DNA of 64,000 nt from an uncultured Sunxiuqinia sp. (GTDB lineage: Bacteria > Bacteroidota > Bacteroidia > Bacteroidales > Prolixibacteraceae): positions 372,001 to 436,000 of the forward strand of contig NZ_CANLZV010000001.1 in NCBI RefSeq assembly GCF_947495665.1, written 5' to 3'. Both the position numbers and the translations under genes were made by a program. Positions 46,829 through 60,000 of the stretch are shown here, piece after piece (the stretch's first letter is position 1; every line of letters starts with the position of its first letter). The notes under the pieces are model-generated. The model made no database searches. It was given only the letters and a program-made list of their open reading frames with translations, and was not told the DNA's origin.

Positions 46829-49156
46829 ATGAGATTAATTCACTTGAACCGGATGGCAAAGCTGTGTGGTTTCGCTATTGTTTTGCAGTTTTTTGCCTGC
46901 AGTAGTGATAAACCGGCAACGGAAGAAACGGCAATTATACCCGCTCCGGTTTCACTGGAAAAGCAAGAAGGACATTTTCAGTTTTCAGCTAAAACCAGCT
47001 GCAGTGTTGAAAATGAAGACCAACAAAAGGTGGCCGGACAATTTTTTGATTTGGTGGAAGCAGCCGCCGGGTTCAAACCGGAAATTGAGCAAAATAATCC
47101 GGAAGCCGCTATTGTGTTTGCAACGGATTCAAGCCTGGAAGGCGAAGCTTATCGGTTGGAGGTAAATCCCCGGCAAATTCGGCTTGAAGCCAGCAGCAAG
47201 GAAGGCTTCTTTTATGGCACACAAACGCTTCGTTTGTTGCTGCCTGCCACTATTGAGGGCGCAAGTAGCAGCCAGTCGGGATGGACCATTCCGGCGGTCA
47301 CCATTACCGATACGCCGCGTTTTGGCTATCGCGGGTTGATGCTGGATGTTTCCCGCTATTTCATTCCCAAGGAAACCGTTTTGAAGATGATTGATGGCAT
47401 GGCCATGTTGAAGATGAATAAGCTGCATTTTCATTTGGTTGATGATAATGGGTGGCGGATTGAAATTAAAAAATACCCCAAGCTGACTGACGTTGGAGCT
47501 TGGCGGGTAGCCCGCAACGAGCCTTTTCCAGCGCGTCCCAATGCTAAGCCGGGAGAAGAAGCAACGGTGGGTGGTTTTTATACCCAGGATGATATCCGGG
47601 AAATTATTGCTTATGCGCAGGATCGTCAGGTGGAAGTGATTCCGGAAATTGAAATGCCGGCTCATACTAATTCCTCACTGGCAGCTTATCCCGAGTTGGC
47701 TTGTTCTGTAGTTGACCAAAATATTCATGTACTGCCGGGTGGAGGTGGAAAGAACACGCAAATTATTTATTGTGCCGGAAAAGAATCGGTTTTTCACTTT
47801 CTGGAAGACGTCATTGATGAGGTTGCTGAGTTGTTTCCTTCGCAATACATTCACCTTGGAGGAGATGAAGCAGTCAAAACATATTGGGAAAAGTGCCCCG
47901 ATTGTCAGGCTCGCATGAAGGCTGAAAAAATTCCGAATGAAGAAGAACTGCAAAGTTACTTCATGAAACGGATGAGCCGTTACGTGCAAAGTAAAGGCAA
48001 AGAAGTAATGGGCTGGGATGAGTTGACGAATAGTGAAATTCCGGAAGATGCCATTATTTTTGGCTGGCGTGGGTATGGCTATGCCGCTTTGAAAGCTGCC
48101 CGGAAAGGACATCGTTTTGTGATGACCCCTGCCCGGAAACTTTACCTGATTCGTTATCAGGGACCGCAGTGGTTTGAACCATTAACCTATTTTGGTAACA
48201 ACACCCTGAAAGATGTTTATGACTACGAACCGGTTCAGCCCGATTGGGAGGAAGGTATTGATAGCTTGCTAATGGGCGTTCAGGGTTCGCTGTGGACCGA
48301 GTTCTGCAGTACCCCCGAAGATGTTGAATATTTAGTTTTTCCACGTTTGGCTGCGCTGGCTGAAGTGGCTTGGTCGGCGAAAGGAACAAAAGACTGGGCA
48401 GGATTTTTGCCCGGCCTGGACAACTACCTGACTCACATGGATCAGAAAGGAATAACTTATGCCAGATCCATGTACAACCTCGATCATTTGGTACAGCCGG
48501 TTGACGGAAACTTGCAGGTTGCTTTAAGCTGCATTCGTCCTGATGTGGAGATTCGTTATACCACTGACGGTTCAGTACCAAATGCTACATCCATGCTGTA
48601 TGCCGACACCATTCAGGTGGAAACGGCTACGATGATTCAGTCGGCTACCTTTTGTGCCGGCGAGCAAATGGGAAAAACCTTGACCTTGGATCTGCTGAAG
48701 AATAAAGCAACCGCTTGTCCGGTAATTACTGAAAATGCACGTGCTTATGTGCTGACTAACGGAGTTCGTGGCAGCGATCGGCACAGCGATTTTGAATGGG
48801 CTGGCTGGTACAATCAGGATGCCAGCTTTGTGGTTGACCTGCAAGAAAAACAAGCGATTTCAGCTGTTCAGCTGGGTACGGTATCCAACTTTGGAATGGG
48901 AGTGCACCGTCCGGCAGTTGTACGCTTGTCGGTTTCGGATGATCAGACAAATTTCCGGCAGGTAGCAGAAATTACCGAGTCGGAAACAAGCATTTTTGAG
49001 CGCGGAACCCAAATTAAAGACCTTGACTTTGGAGCGCTGAATGTGAGTGGTCGTTACCTGAAAGTGGAGGCTGAAAACCCGGGTCGCTGTCCTGTTGGGC
49101 ATACACGGGAAGGGCAAGCGACCTGGATGTATTTTGATGAGTTGATCGTGAACTAA
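46829..49156 (+). CDS. Beta-N-acetylhexosaminidase, GH20, lipoprotein
   Basis: A 775-residue lipoprotein (lipobox FFAC before SSDKP); translation could also begin at the ATG at 46853. The catalytic barrel has HFHLVDDNGWRIEIKKYPKL and HLGGDE (Asp346, Glu347). Unlike the other two complete GH20 proteins here, the loop after FGWRGYGYAALK lacks the MSWRGEAGGIEAA motif, so the active-site surroundings and probably the substrate differ. C-terminal chitobiase-like and discoidin-like modules follow. It removes beta-HexNAc, possibly sulfated, given its position after a sulfatase gene. Confidence 0.92.
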   Translation: MRLIHLNRMAKLCGFAIVLQFFACSSDKPATEETAIIPAPVSLEKQEGHFQFSAKTSCSVENEDQQKVAGQFFDLVEAAAGFKPEIEQNNPEAAIVFATDSSLEGEAYRLEVNPRQIRLEASSKEGFFYGTQTLRLLLPATIEGASSSQSGWTIPAVTITDTPRFGYRGLMLDVSRYFIPKETVLKMIDGMAMLKMNKLHFHLVDDNGWRIEIKKYPKLTDVGAWRVARNEPFPARPNAKPGEEATVGGFYTQDDIREIIAYAQDRQVEVIPEIEMPAHTNSSLAAYPELACSVVDQNIHVLPGGGGKNTQIIYCAGKESVFHFLEDVIDEVAELFPSQYIHLGGDEAVKTYWEKCPDCQARMKAEKIPNEEELQSYFMKRMSRYVQSKGKEVMGWDELTNSEIPEDAIIFGWRGYGYAALKAARKGHRFVMTPARKLYLIRYQGPQWFEPLTYFGNNTLKDVYDYEPVQPDWEEGIDSLLMGVQGSLWTEFCSTPEDVEYLVFPRLAALAEVAWSAKGTKDWAGFLPGLDNYLTHMDQKGITYARSMYNLDHLVQPVDGNLQVALSCIRPDVEIRYTTDGSVPNATSMLYADTIQVETATMIQSATFCAGEQMGKTLTLDLLKNKATACPVITENARAYVLTNGVRGSDRHSDFEWAGWYNQDASFVVDLQEKQAISAVQLGTVSNFGMGVHRPAVVRLSVSDDQTNFRQVAEITESETSIFERGTQIKDLDFGALNVSGRYLKVEAENPGRCPVGHTREGQATWMYFDELIVN

Positions 49157-49204
49157 GCGGCTTCATCAAAACCATTGAATTTGTAATTATTAACCAGAGA
49201 ATAA

Positions 49205-52264
<3,060 letters not shown>

Positions 52265-52283
52265 ATGTAAATAACTAAAGATA

Positions 52284-52319
52284 GAAACAGGAGCTCATTT
52301 TTTGAATAGCTCCTGTTTC
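52284..52319 (+). terminator. Hairpin between the two GH2 genes
   Basis: GAAACAGGAGCT (52284-52295) / AGCTCCTGTTTC (52308-52319), a perfect 12-bp stem, then CGTTTTATATT. A similar CAGGAG / CTCCTGTTTC hairpin lies at 61878, before the sialidase gene. Confidence 0.65.
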
Positions 52320-52352
52320 CGTTTTATATTAGCTGATTCAAAAAAAAGAAAT

Positions 52353-54788
52353 ATGAAACTGATAAATCATTTGATCCTTGGACTCGCCTGCTGGCTTGTG
52401 TTTTGTGCGGCTGACGATCCCGTCCGGCAAGTTAATTTGCTGGAGGATGACTGGCAATTTATTCGGGAAGATGTTTCCGGAGCTGAACGTCCGGGCTTGT
52501 CAACCGAGGGATGGCAAACCGTATCGGTTCCGCATGACTGGGCGATTTACGGCCCGTTTGATCCGGAGGTGGATAAGCAAACTGTTTTGATTACCCAAAA
52601 CAATGAAAAGGTGGCTACCGAAAAGACCGGAAGAACTGGTGCGTTGCCACATATTGGTGTGGGCTGGTACCGAAAAACATTTACTGTGCCTGATTTAACT
52701 TCGGATAAAAAGGCTTTGTTGGTTTTTGATGGTGCCATGAGCGAAGCTCAGGTGTATGTCAATGGTCAGAAAGTAGGTGAGCGCCCATACGGGTACAGCT
52801 ACTTCTATTTTGATATCACGAAATATTTGAAGAAGGAAGGAGAGAACCTGGTAGCTGTTCGGTTGGAAAACCGTCCGTTTGCTTCGCGCTGGTATCCCGG
52901 AGCCGGCTTATATCGGAAGGTCCAGTTGATTGTTAAGGATCAGGTGAGCTTTAAGCACTGGGGAACTTTTATTACTACTCCGTTTATTTCTGACGATCAG
53001 GCTAAGGTACGGATTCAATCGCGGGTGAATGGAAAGGACGTTCGGGTTGAAGCGCAGATTAAAGATGCAGCAGGTAAGGTAATTGCCTCCAATTCATCTT
53101 CGCAGCAGTTTGGCGATGAAATTGAATTGAACCTGGGGATTTCGTCTCCGCAATTATGGGGGCCGGAGCACCCGAATTTGTACCATGCCGAACTCAAGCT
53201 TTATAAAGGTGATGAACTAAAAGATGTAGAAACGATTCGCTTCGGCGTGCGTGAAATCAGCTATACGGCTGAACATGGCTTTTTGCTGAATGGAGAGTCA
53301 ACCAAGTTTAAAGGCGTGTGTCTGCATCACGATCTGGGGCCATTGGGAGCTGCCGTGAATACGGCTGCCTTGCGTCGCCAGTTAACGATTTTGAAAGATA
53401 TGGGCTGCAATGCCATCCGTTCTTCGCACAACATGCCATCAATGGAACAACTGGAGCTTTGTGATGAGATGGGCTTTTTGTTTTTGGCCGAGAGCTTTGA
53501 CGAATGGGCTAAGCCCAAGGTACAGAATGGCTACAACCGCTTTTTTGACGAGTGGGCTGAAAAGGATGTGATCAATCTGGTACATGCGACCCGCAATCAC
53601 CCAAGTATTGTGATGTGGAGTTCGGGTAACGAAGTGCCGGATCAACATGGCAGCGTGGGCGTGAAAAGAGCCCGGTGGTTGCAGGATATTTTTCACCGCG
53701 AAGACCCGACCCGACCGGTTACTGTGGGTATGGATCAGGTAAATGCCACGATGAAAAGTGGCTTTGGAGCGGTGATGGATATTCCGGGACTGAACTACCG
53801 GGTACACCTGTATGAAGAAGCTTATGAGCGTTTTCCGCAAGGATTAATTCTTGGATCGGAAACGGCATCAACCGTTAGCTCGCGGGGCATTTACAAATTT
53901 CCGGTAGTACAAGCCAAAAATAAAACCTACGATGATCTTCAGTGTTCTTCGTATGATTTGGAAGCCTGTAGCTGGTCCAATGTTCCGGATGATGATTTTG
54001 TACTGCAGGACGACAAGCCTTGGGTGATTGGCGAGTTTGTCTGGACCGGATTTGATTACCTGGGCGAGCCAACTCCTTATGACGAAATGTGGCCTTCACG
54101 CAGTTCCTATTTTGGAATTTGTGATTTGGCCGGACTTCCTAAAGATCGCTATTATTTATACCGTAGTCGGTGGAACACAAAGGATGAAACCCTGCATATT
54201 CTTCCTCATTGGAACTGGGAAGGCCGCGAAGGCGAAGTAACACCTGTGTTTGTTTACACCAACTACGACAGTGCAGAACTGTTTGTCAACGGGGTGAGCC
54301 AGGGCATTCAGCACAAAAGCCGGGAAAGTAACCAGCACCGTTACCGGCTGATGTGGATGGATGTTCGTTATGAACCCGGAACCGTGAAGGTAGTTGCTTT
54401 TGACAAGGCTGGTAATCCGGTTGCTGAAAAGGAGATTCATACGGCTGGAAAACCGCATCACCTGGAGCTGGAAGCTGACCGGACGGTGATTGACGCCGAT
54501 GGAAAAGACCTGAGCTATGTGACGGTAACCGTTGTTGACCGAAACGGCAATCCTTGTCCGAATGCCACGAATCAGCTGAACTTTAGTGTGAGTGGAGCAG
54601 GGGAGTTCCGGGCAGTTTGCAACGGCGATGCCACTTCGCTGGAGCTATTTAATCTGCCAACCATGAAAACTTTTAGCGGAAAGCTGGTGGTAACGCTGCA
54701 GTCGTTGAAAGATCAAACCGGCGAAATTTCACTGAAAGTGAAAGGTAAAGGATTGAAACCTGCAACCTTCATGATCAAGGCTGAATAA
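52353..54788 (+). CDS. GH2 beta-glycosidase, short form, lipoprotein
   Basis: An 811-residue protein (lipobox VFC before AADDP). Acid/base Glu427 (WSSGNEVPDQ) and nucleophile Glu561 (VIGEFVWTGFDYLGEP) identify GH2. The shorter form without LacZ domain 5, but with DUF4982-like and invasin-like C-terminal Ig domains, is typical of a branch that includes beta-galactosidases and other exo-enzymes. The activity is most likely beta-galactosidase; another sugar is possible. The chosen start at 52353 gives a proper lipoprotein signal; the open frame extends to 52302 within the hairpin. Confidence 0.88.
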   Translation: MKLINHLILGLACWLVFCAADDPVRQVNLLEDDWQFIREDVSGAERPGLSTEGWQTVSVPHDWAIYGPFDPEVDKQTVLITQNNEKVATEKTGRTGALPHIGVGWYRKTFTVPDLTSDKKALLVFDGAMSEAQVYVNGQKVGERPYGYSYFYFDITKYLKKEGENLVAVRLENRPFASRWYPGAGLYRKVQLIVKDQVSFKHWGTFITTPFISDDQAKVRIQSRVNGKDVRVEAQIKDAAGKVIASNSSSQQFGDEIELNLGISSPQLWGPEHPNLYHAELKLYKGDELKDVETIRFGVREISYTAEHGFLLNGESTKFKGVCLHHDLGPLGAAVNTAALRRQLTILKDMGCNAIRSSHNMPSMEQLELCDEMGFLFLAESFDEWAKPKVQNGYNRFFDEWAEKDVINLVHATRNHPSIVMWSSGNEVPDQHGSVGVKRARWLQDIFHREDPTRPVTVGMDQVNATMKSGFGAVMDIPGLNYRVHLYEEAYERFPQGLILGSETASTVSSRGIYKFPVVQAKNKTYDDLQCSSYDLEACSWSNVPDDDFVLQDDKPWVIGEFVWTGFDYLGEPTPYDEMWPSRSSYFGICDLAGLPKDRYYLYRSRWNTKDETLHILPHWNWEGREGEVTPVFVYTNYDSAELFVNGVSQGIQHKSRESNQHRYRLMWMDVRYEPGTVKVVAFDKAGNPVAEKEIHTAGKPHHLELEADRTVIDADGKDLSYVTVTVVDRNGNPCPNATNQLNFSVSGAGEFRAVCNGDATSLELFNLPTMKTFSGKLVVTLQSLKDQTGEISLKVKGKGLKPATFMIKAE

Positions 54789-54915
54789 AAACTTAATTCT
54801 TGCTGAACGGGAAAAGTAATGAGCCTGTTAAACTTGTTCGTTATTTTTTCCGTAGGAAGAATCTGATCGAATAAATTAAACGAGGGAGCAATTGATTGAT
54901 AATAAGGAGGGATTA

Positions 54916-56067
54916 ATGAGGTTGAGTTTGAGTAAGGGAGTTTGGATGCTGTTCGCACTTTTGTTTTTGAGTACGGGAGTGTTGAAGGCACAGTCCAATA
55001 AATTCAGAACCATAGAAATTAGAGGGCATAGTGGATCGCATTTGTATGGTGGTGAAACCTTGGATCAGTTCCTTGAAAACGGTTACGGTTCCGGCGAACT
55101 GCGTTTGGGATGGCAGTCGGAAAATGACACAATTTGGTCAGCTAAATATGGGCAGCCAAGTTATGGTGTTGGGTTTTACAGCGGAAATATTGGGAATGCA
55201 GATATTTTTGGAAACCCAAATGCCGTGTTTGGTTGGATGACCTTTCAAACCGGTAAACCGCATCGGCGTAATGTATTCGAAATAAGCCCTTCACTTGGAT
55301 TAACCTATAACCTGAATCCTTACAACGAAGCAACCAACCCGCTCAACGACGCCATTGGATCGCGCATTGCGGTGTATTTCAATTTGCATGCTGGTTTTTC
55401 TTATCAACTTACCCGCGAACTTGATTTAACCTATGGGCTCGACCTCAGTCACTTTTCCAATGGAAGAACCTTTGTTCCGAATTGGGGGCTGAACATGCTG
55501 GGTCTGAATCTTGGGCTGCGTTATCATTACAATCGGTTGCAAAAGCAAGTTGATCCCGGGCTTTATCCGACAACGGTGGTTGATGCGCGCCGGAAAAGAA
55601 CCAGCAAACAACCCAATGAGCGGATTGATGCGAATAACCTTTCATTTTATGCAGCCATGGGGACGGTACAAAACTATGCCGAAGATGGTATTGTGGGGGT
55701 TAATCGCTACCCGGCTTATTCTTTGGTGTTGGATTATGAATATCGGTACAACACCATGATTTCATTTTTAGCTGGGCTGGATTATTTTAGAGATGAAAGC
55801 CTGAAACCGAAATACCCGGAGTCAAAAGATCAGAATTTATGGGGAATTCATGCTGGTGCTGCTTTTCACTTCTGGCGGTTGGCTATTTTGCTGGAAGCAG
55901 GAACGTACCTTTCGGATGATAAAGGAAAAGATCCTTTGTTTTTGCGGCCTGCTTTGCGTTTTGACTGGACAAAGCATGTGAAACTTCAGTTGGGACTAAA
56001 AACCCGGCGGGGTGCCAGTGCCGACTGGATTGAAACCGGTGTTGTATTTACACCATTTAGTTGGTAA
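54916..56067 (+). CDS. PagL-like outer-membrane lipid A deacylase
   Basis: A 383-residue protein with a signal peptide (to VLKAQS) and an outer-membrane beta-barrel pattern. The motif DLSHFSNGR (His179, Ser181) followed by WGLNMLGLNLGLRY corresponds to the catalytic His-Ser region of PagL/acyloxyacyl hydrolases. The family removes the 3-O-linked acyl chain of lipid A. The length is more than twice that of PagL, with a further barrel-like repeat in the C-terminal half. The start at 54916 is preceded by AAGGAGG, a strong Shine-Dalgarno site for this genome. It is the last plus-strand gene of the first PUL and ends at a bidirectional terminator. Confidence 0.75.
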   Translation: MRLSLSKGVWMLFALLFLSTGVLKAQSNKFRTIEIRGHSGSHLYGGETLDQFLENGYGSGELRLGWQSENDTIWSAKYGQPSYGVGFYSGNIGNADIFGNPNAVFGWMTFQTGKPHRRNVFEISPSLGLTYNLNPYNEATNPLNDAIGSRIAVYFNLHAGFSYQLTRELDLTYGLDLSHFSNGRTFVPNWGLNMLGLNLGLRYHYNRLQKQVDPGLYPTTVVDARRKRTSKQPNERIDANNLSFYAAMGTVQNYAEDGIVGVNRYPAYSLVLDYEYRYNTMISFLAGLDYFRDESLKPKYPESKDQNLWGIHAGAAFHFWRLAILLEAGTYLSDDKGKDPLFLRPALRFDWTKHVKLQLGLKTRRGASADWIETGVVFTPFSW

Positions 56068-56130
56068 ACGGAAGTATTTTTAGCGAAGTTGAGAATCGGA
56101 AGAAGTTGATTACGAATCCTTAAGCAATAA

Positions 56131-56168
56131 AAAAGTCCCGAAGGCAATAAGTCTTCGGGACTTTTTTT
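56131..56168. terminator. Bidirectional terminator between the two PULs
   Basis: AAAAGTCCCGAAG (56131-56143) pairs with CTTCGGGACTTTT, with flanking A- and T-runs. It serves the converging PagL-like and GntR genes. Confidence 0.88.
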
Positions 56169-56202
56169 GTTAATTCTTAAAATACCTTGTTTGAAGTAGT
56201 AA

Positions 56203-56949
56203 TTACTCCTTTTCAGCTCTGTGTTGTTCTTCCAGTTCCTGCTCGACTTTGAGAATGCGTTGAAAGTGGTTTTCCAGGTGTTCGCGCATGGCACTGCGAA
56301 ATTCATCTGCAGTACCCTCTTTAAGAACTTTCACCAAGCCTTTGTGAGAAACATACTGAACATTATCAGTTGGTTTATCAATCAAGCCACTGTCATAGAC
56401 ATACCGAAAGACCGGATAAAGAATGGATTGAAAGGTGATTAGTGATTCGTTCCGGGTCATTTCATAAAGTTTACCATGAAAACGGATCTCATGGTCGACA
56501 TCGAACATAATATCTCTACTTTGTTCGGGTTCCTGGTCTACAATCTCTTCTAACTCCTTAATATCATTCTCTGTTTTGCGTTGAAACACAAAGTCGGCAA
56601 TGCCAACCTCCATAATCAAACGCATTTCAAAGGCGTTTTTAAGCGTACTGATATCCAGAATGTGTGGAATCATTGATTTTTGCAGAATCGTTGTAATGCT
56701 GGGGCTTTTAATAATCGTTCCTTTATGCTTTTTGGATTCGATCATGCCCATGGTCTTCAGTCGGTTAAGCGACTCCCGGATTACAGTTCGGCTGACTCCC
56801 ATCGTTGAGGCCAACTCCATTTCTTTAGGGATGATATCGCCCGGTTGCAACTTCTTCTTGATGAAGAATTCAATCAAATTCATCTCCACTTTATCCACCA
56901 GACTTCGTGTATCTACAGTGCCTAGTAAGGTTTTATCATCAGTGCTCAT
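56203..56949 (-). CDS. GntR-family regulator with FCD domain (NanR-like by context)
   Basis: A 248-residue DNA-binding protein. The N-terminal winged helix (about 15-85) has MGVSRTVIRESLNRLKTMGM; the C-terminal part is an all-helical FCD effector domain (FEMRLIMEVGIADF, then HGKLYEMTRNE with metal-binding histidines). FadR-subfamily members with FCD domains include NanR, which senses sialic acid. Its divergence from a SusCD-sialidase set makes sialic acid, or a product of it, the likely signal. I chose the ATG at 56949; the frame extends to 57039 but would cover the promoter. The operator is probably the perfect palindrome at 57032. Confidence 0.88.
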   Translation of the reverse strand: MSTDDKTLLGTVDTRSLVDKVEMNLIEFFIKKKLQPGDIIPKEMELASTMGVSRTVIRESLNRLKTMGMIESKKHKGTIIKSPSITTILQKSMIPHILDISTLKNAFEMRLIMEVGIADFVFQRKTENDIKELEEIVDQEPEQSRDIMFDVDHEIRFHGKLYEMTRNESLITFQSILYPVFRYVYDSGLIDKPTDNVQYVSHKGLVKVLKEGTADEFRSAMREHLENHFQRILKVEQELEEQHRAEKE

Positions 56950-56989
56950 AGCTAGCGTTTTAGTCAATGTATAACATAAGTCAACAAAT

Positions 56990-57007
56990 TTCCAAAAATA
57001 TTTGGAA
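56990..57007. promoter_or_regulatory. Inverted repeat over the minus-33 box of susC-2
   Basis: TTCCAAA-AATA-TTTGGAA, a perfect 7-bp inverted repeat that includes the minus-33 TTTG. It may be a second regulator site or a site for autoregulation of the divergent GntR gene. Confidence 0.4.
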
Positions 57008-57031
57008 TAAAAAAAGTAATCTTTATATTTG
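57001..57031 (+). promoter_or_regulatory. Canonical promoter of susC-2
   Basis: TTTG (57001-57004), exactly 19 bp, then TATATTTG (57024-57031). Both boxes match the Bacteroidota primary-sigma consensus fully. It is the best promoter in the window. Confidence 0.8.
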
Positions 57032-57060
57032 TTTCGCATTATGTCCTACATAATGCGAAA
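57032..57060. promoter_or_regulatory. Perfect 13-bp inverted-repeat operator
   Basis: TTTCGCATTATGT, CCT, ACATAATGCGAAA. It starts directly after the minus-7 box and therefore covers the expected transcription start, an ideal repressor position. The divergent GntR/FCD protein is the obvious ligand. Confidence 0.75.
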
Positions 57061-57085
57061 TATTCAAAACGAAAAACTAAAACTA

Positions 57086-60000
57086 ATGGGAAAGATGAAA
57101 GAAAAAATGCTCTCAATTTGCTTGTTGATGGCATTGGTGCTGGCAAGTAGCTTTACTTTTGCCCAGCGTAGCATTTCCGGTACGATTACGGAGGAAGCCA
57201 CAGGTGAACCATTACCTGGCGCAACTATCCTGGTTCCGGGAACGACAATTGGTACAGTGAGTGATTTTGATGGAAATTACTTGTTGGAAGTACCAGAGGA
57301 ATCTGACAAACTTCAGTTTTCAATGATTGGTTTCGAAAGACAGATCATTAGCATTACTGGGTTAGACGTAATTAATGTGGTGATGGCAACAGAAACCACC
57401 GCCTTGAACGAAGTTGTTGTGACAGGGTATTCTACTCAGTCTCGTGCGGAAATGACAACTTCAATTGCAAAACTTGATACGAAAGTACTGGAAAGTGCAC
57501 CTCGCTCAAATGCGGCAACAGCCCTGCAAGGTACCATTGCCGGTTTGAAGGTAACACAAACGACCGGTCAGCCGGGATCAACACCAAGCTTGGTGGTTCG
57601 TGGTGGAACCAGCTTTTCGGGATCTGGGACTCCCTTAGTGCTTGTCGATGGTGTACCGGGATCTTTTTATGCACTGAACTCGGATGATATTGAATCCATG
57701 GAGGTGTTGAAAGATGCGGCTTCTACTGCTATTTATGGGGCTCGTGCAGCCAATGGAGTAATTTTAATTACCACCAAAAAAGGAAAAGCCGGTAAATCAA
57801 GTATTAATTTCCGGGCAAAATTCACCAGCAACGAGCGTCGTGAAGATCCGATGAAATATTTGGGTGCTGCCGACTATGTGAAATTTAACCGTTTGGCTGT
57901 TCGTGCAGCTCAAGATGTAATGGGGTATAATTGGTTGGATGTATTCTTAACCGGCGCACATGCTGCCGCAACTGGAAACAACACCACCAATTCGATTTAT
58001 ACCACCATGGTATTGTCGGATGACAATCGTTATTTGCTGGATTATGAAGGATGGCAAACTATTGAAGATCCTGTGAATCCGGGAACGACTTTGATTTTCC
58101 AGGAAAACAAAATGAATGAGCTGTTTTACCAAAACAGCCATGCGCAGGATTACAGTTTGTCGTTTGACGGAGGTAATGATAAAGGAACTTATTACCTGGG
58201 ACTTGGTTTCATGGATGACAAAGGATTGGTATTCGGATCAGCCTTTAAGCGTTATTCAGGTACCTTCAATGCGTCTTACAAGTTGAGCGAGGCCCTTAAA
58301 GTTTCTTCGAACTTTATTTATGCACACTCCAACCAGAACCTGCCGTTTGACAGCGAGTATAACCTCTTTCAACGGACAGCTGGTTTAGCGCCTACTTCAC
58401 GTATTTACAACAACAATCCGGATGGAAGCTTGTCGGATGATTACCAGCCCGGAACGTATTTAGGTTTTGGTAACCCACTTTATTATCAGGACAAATTTAT
58501 TCGTTACAACCTGGAGCAGCGTTTGACCGGTTCTGTTCAGTTGGATTACAAGTTTTTGAATGACTTTACTTTGACGGCACGCGGTAGCCACTTTGCCATC
58601 AACAATTCCAATGAGTCATTCAATAAGGCTTATTTAAGCTCAGGTAGTTTGAATACTGAGCGCGCGGCCTCTGCTTCTCATCGTAGAACATTGCGGAATC
58701 AGTTAACAGCTTTGCTAAATTATAAGAAAACCATTCAGGATAACCATAACATTAGTGCGTTGGTTGGAGCGGAATATTTCGAAGAGAAATATTTTGAGTT
58801 TAGTGCAGGAACTCGCCTTTCTCCTACTGATTTAATTTACACGATGAACGTAGGAGCTGAAGCCAATGGTATTCCCTCCTCGCGTCATACAGGGTATAAA
58901 ATCGCTTCTTTGTTTGGACAGGTAAATTACGATTTTGATTACAAATACCTGTTCGGGTTCACCTTCCGTTACGATGGAACCTCTCGTTTGGGAAATAACA
59001 AATATGGTTTCTTCCCGGGGGTTTCTGTCGGATGGAACATTCATAATGAAGATTTCTTCAGTCGTTCTGAAGTAAAGCGTTTTGTCTCAAAAGTAAAGCC
59101 TCGCTTAAGTTATGGTGTAAACGGAAACATTGAAATCCTCAGTAACTTTGGCGTATTTGGAATTTATGATTTATCCTCGGTTTATGATACGCAAGCGGGT
59201 TATCGGAATACCCAGTTGCCATTACTTGATCTAAAATGGGAACGTTCAACAACCTTTAACATTGGTTTGGATTTAGGCTTGTTTGAAAATCGCGTAACCA
59301 TCATTGGAGACTACTTTATTCGCGACGTGGAAGACAAATTGGCCAACCTGACTTTACCCTTGTGGACTGGTTTCTCGGGTATTACTACTAATAATGGAAC
59401 ACTTCGAAATAAAGGGCTTGAATTGCAGGTAAATGCAGATGTTGTTAAAACCAATGATTTCAACTGGAACCTAGGATTAACATACTATCGAGTACGTAAT
59501 TTTGCACATCAGTTACCTGAAAACGGGGTGGATAAAAACCGTCAGGACGGAACTGAGATTTATGACCCGAAAACAGGGGAGTCAAAATACGTTGGTGGTT
59601 TGCAGGAAGGCGAACGTGTGGGCTATGATTTGATTACAGCTTTTGTTTTTGATGGTGTATACCAAACACAGGCAGATATTGACGAGCATGCCGGTCGAGT
59701 TGTTGAGTTTGCAACTCAAAAAGATACGCGTTTTCTGGGGGATACCCGTTGGAAAGACTTGAATGGTGACAACGTAATCAACAACCTGGACCGTGTTGTT
59801 ATCGGTCGGAGAACGCCGAAGTTTACAGGTGGTTTAACCTCTGATTTTAGTTATAAAAACTTCAGCTTGTTTGTGAAAACTGACTTTGCTGTTGGACACT
59901 ACATCATCAACGGACGTCGGGTAAAAGGGATTGCTCAAACACAGGGTAACCAAAACGGGCCACTGGAAATCCGTGATTCATGGACGACAGAAAATCCAAC

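Noticed and set aside
23797-49156. Tandem duplication as the origin of the GH20 genes
   Set aside because: The three complete GH20 proteins differ in C-terminal modules and in active-site loops, and their DNA shows no long identical stretches, so they are old paralogues rather than a recent duplication.
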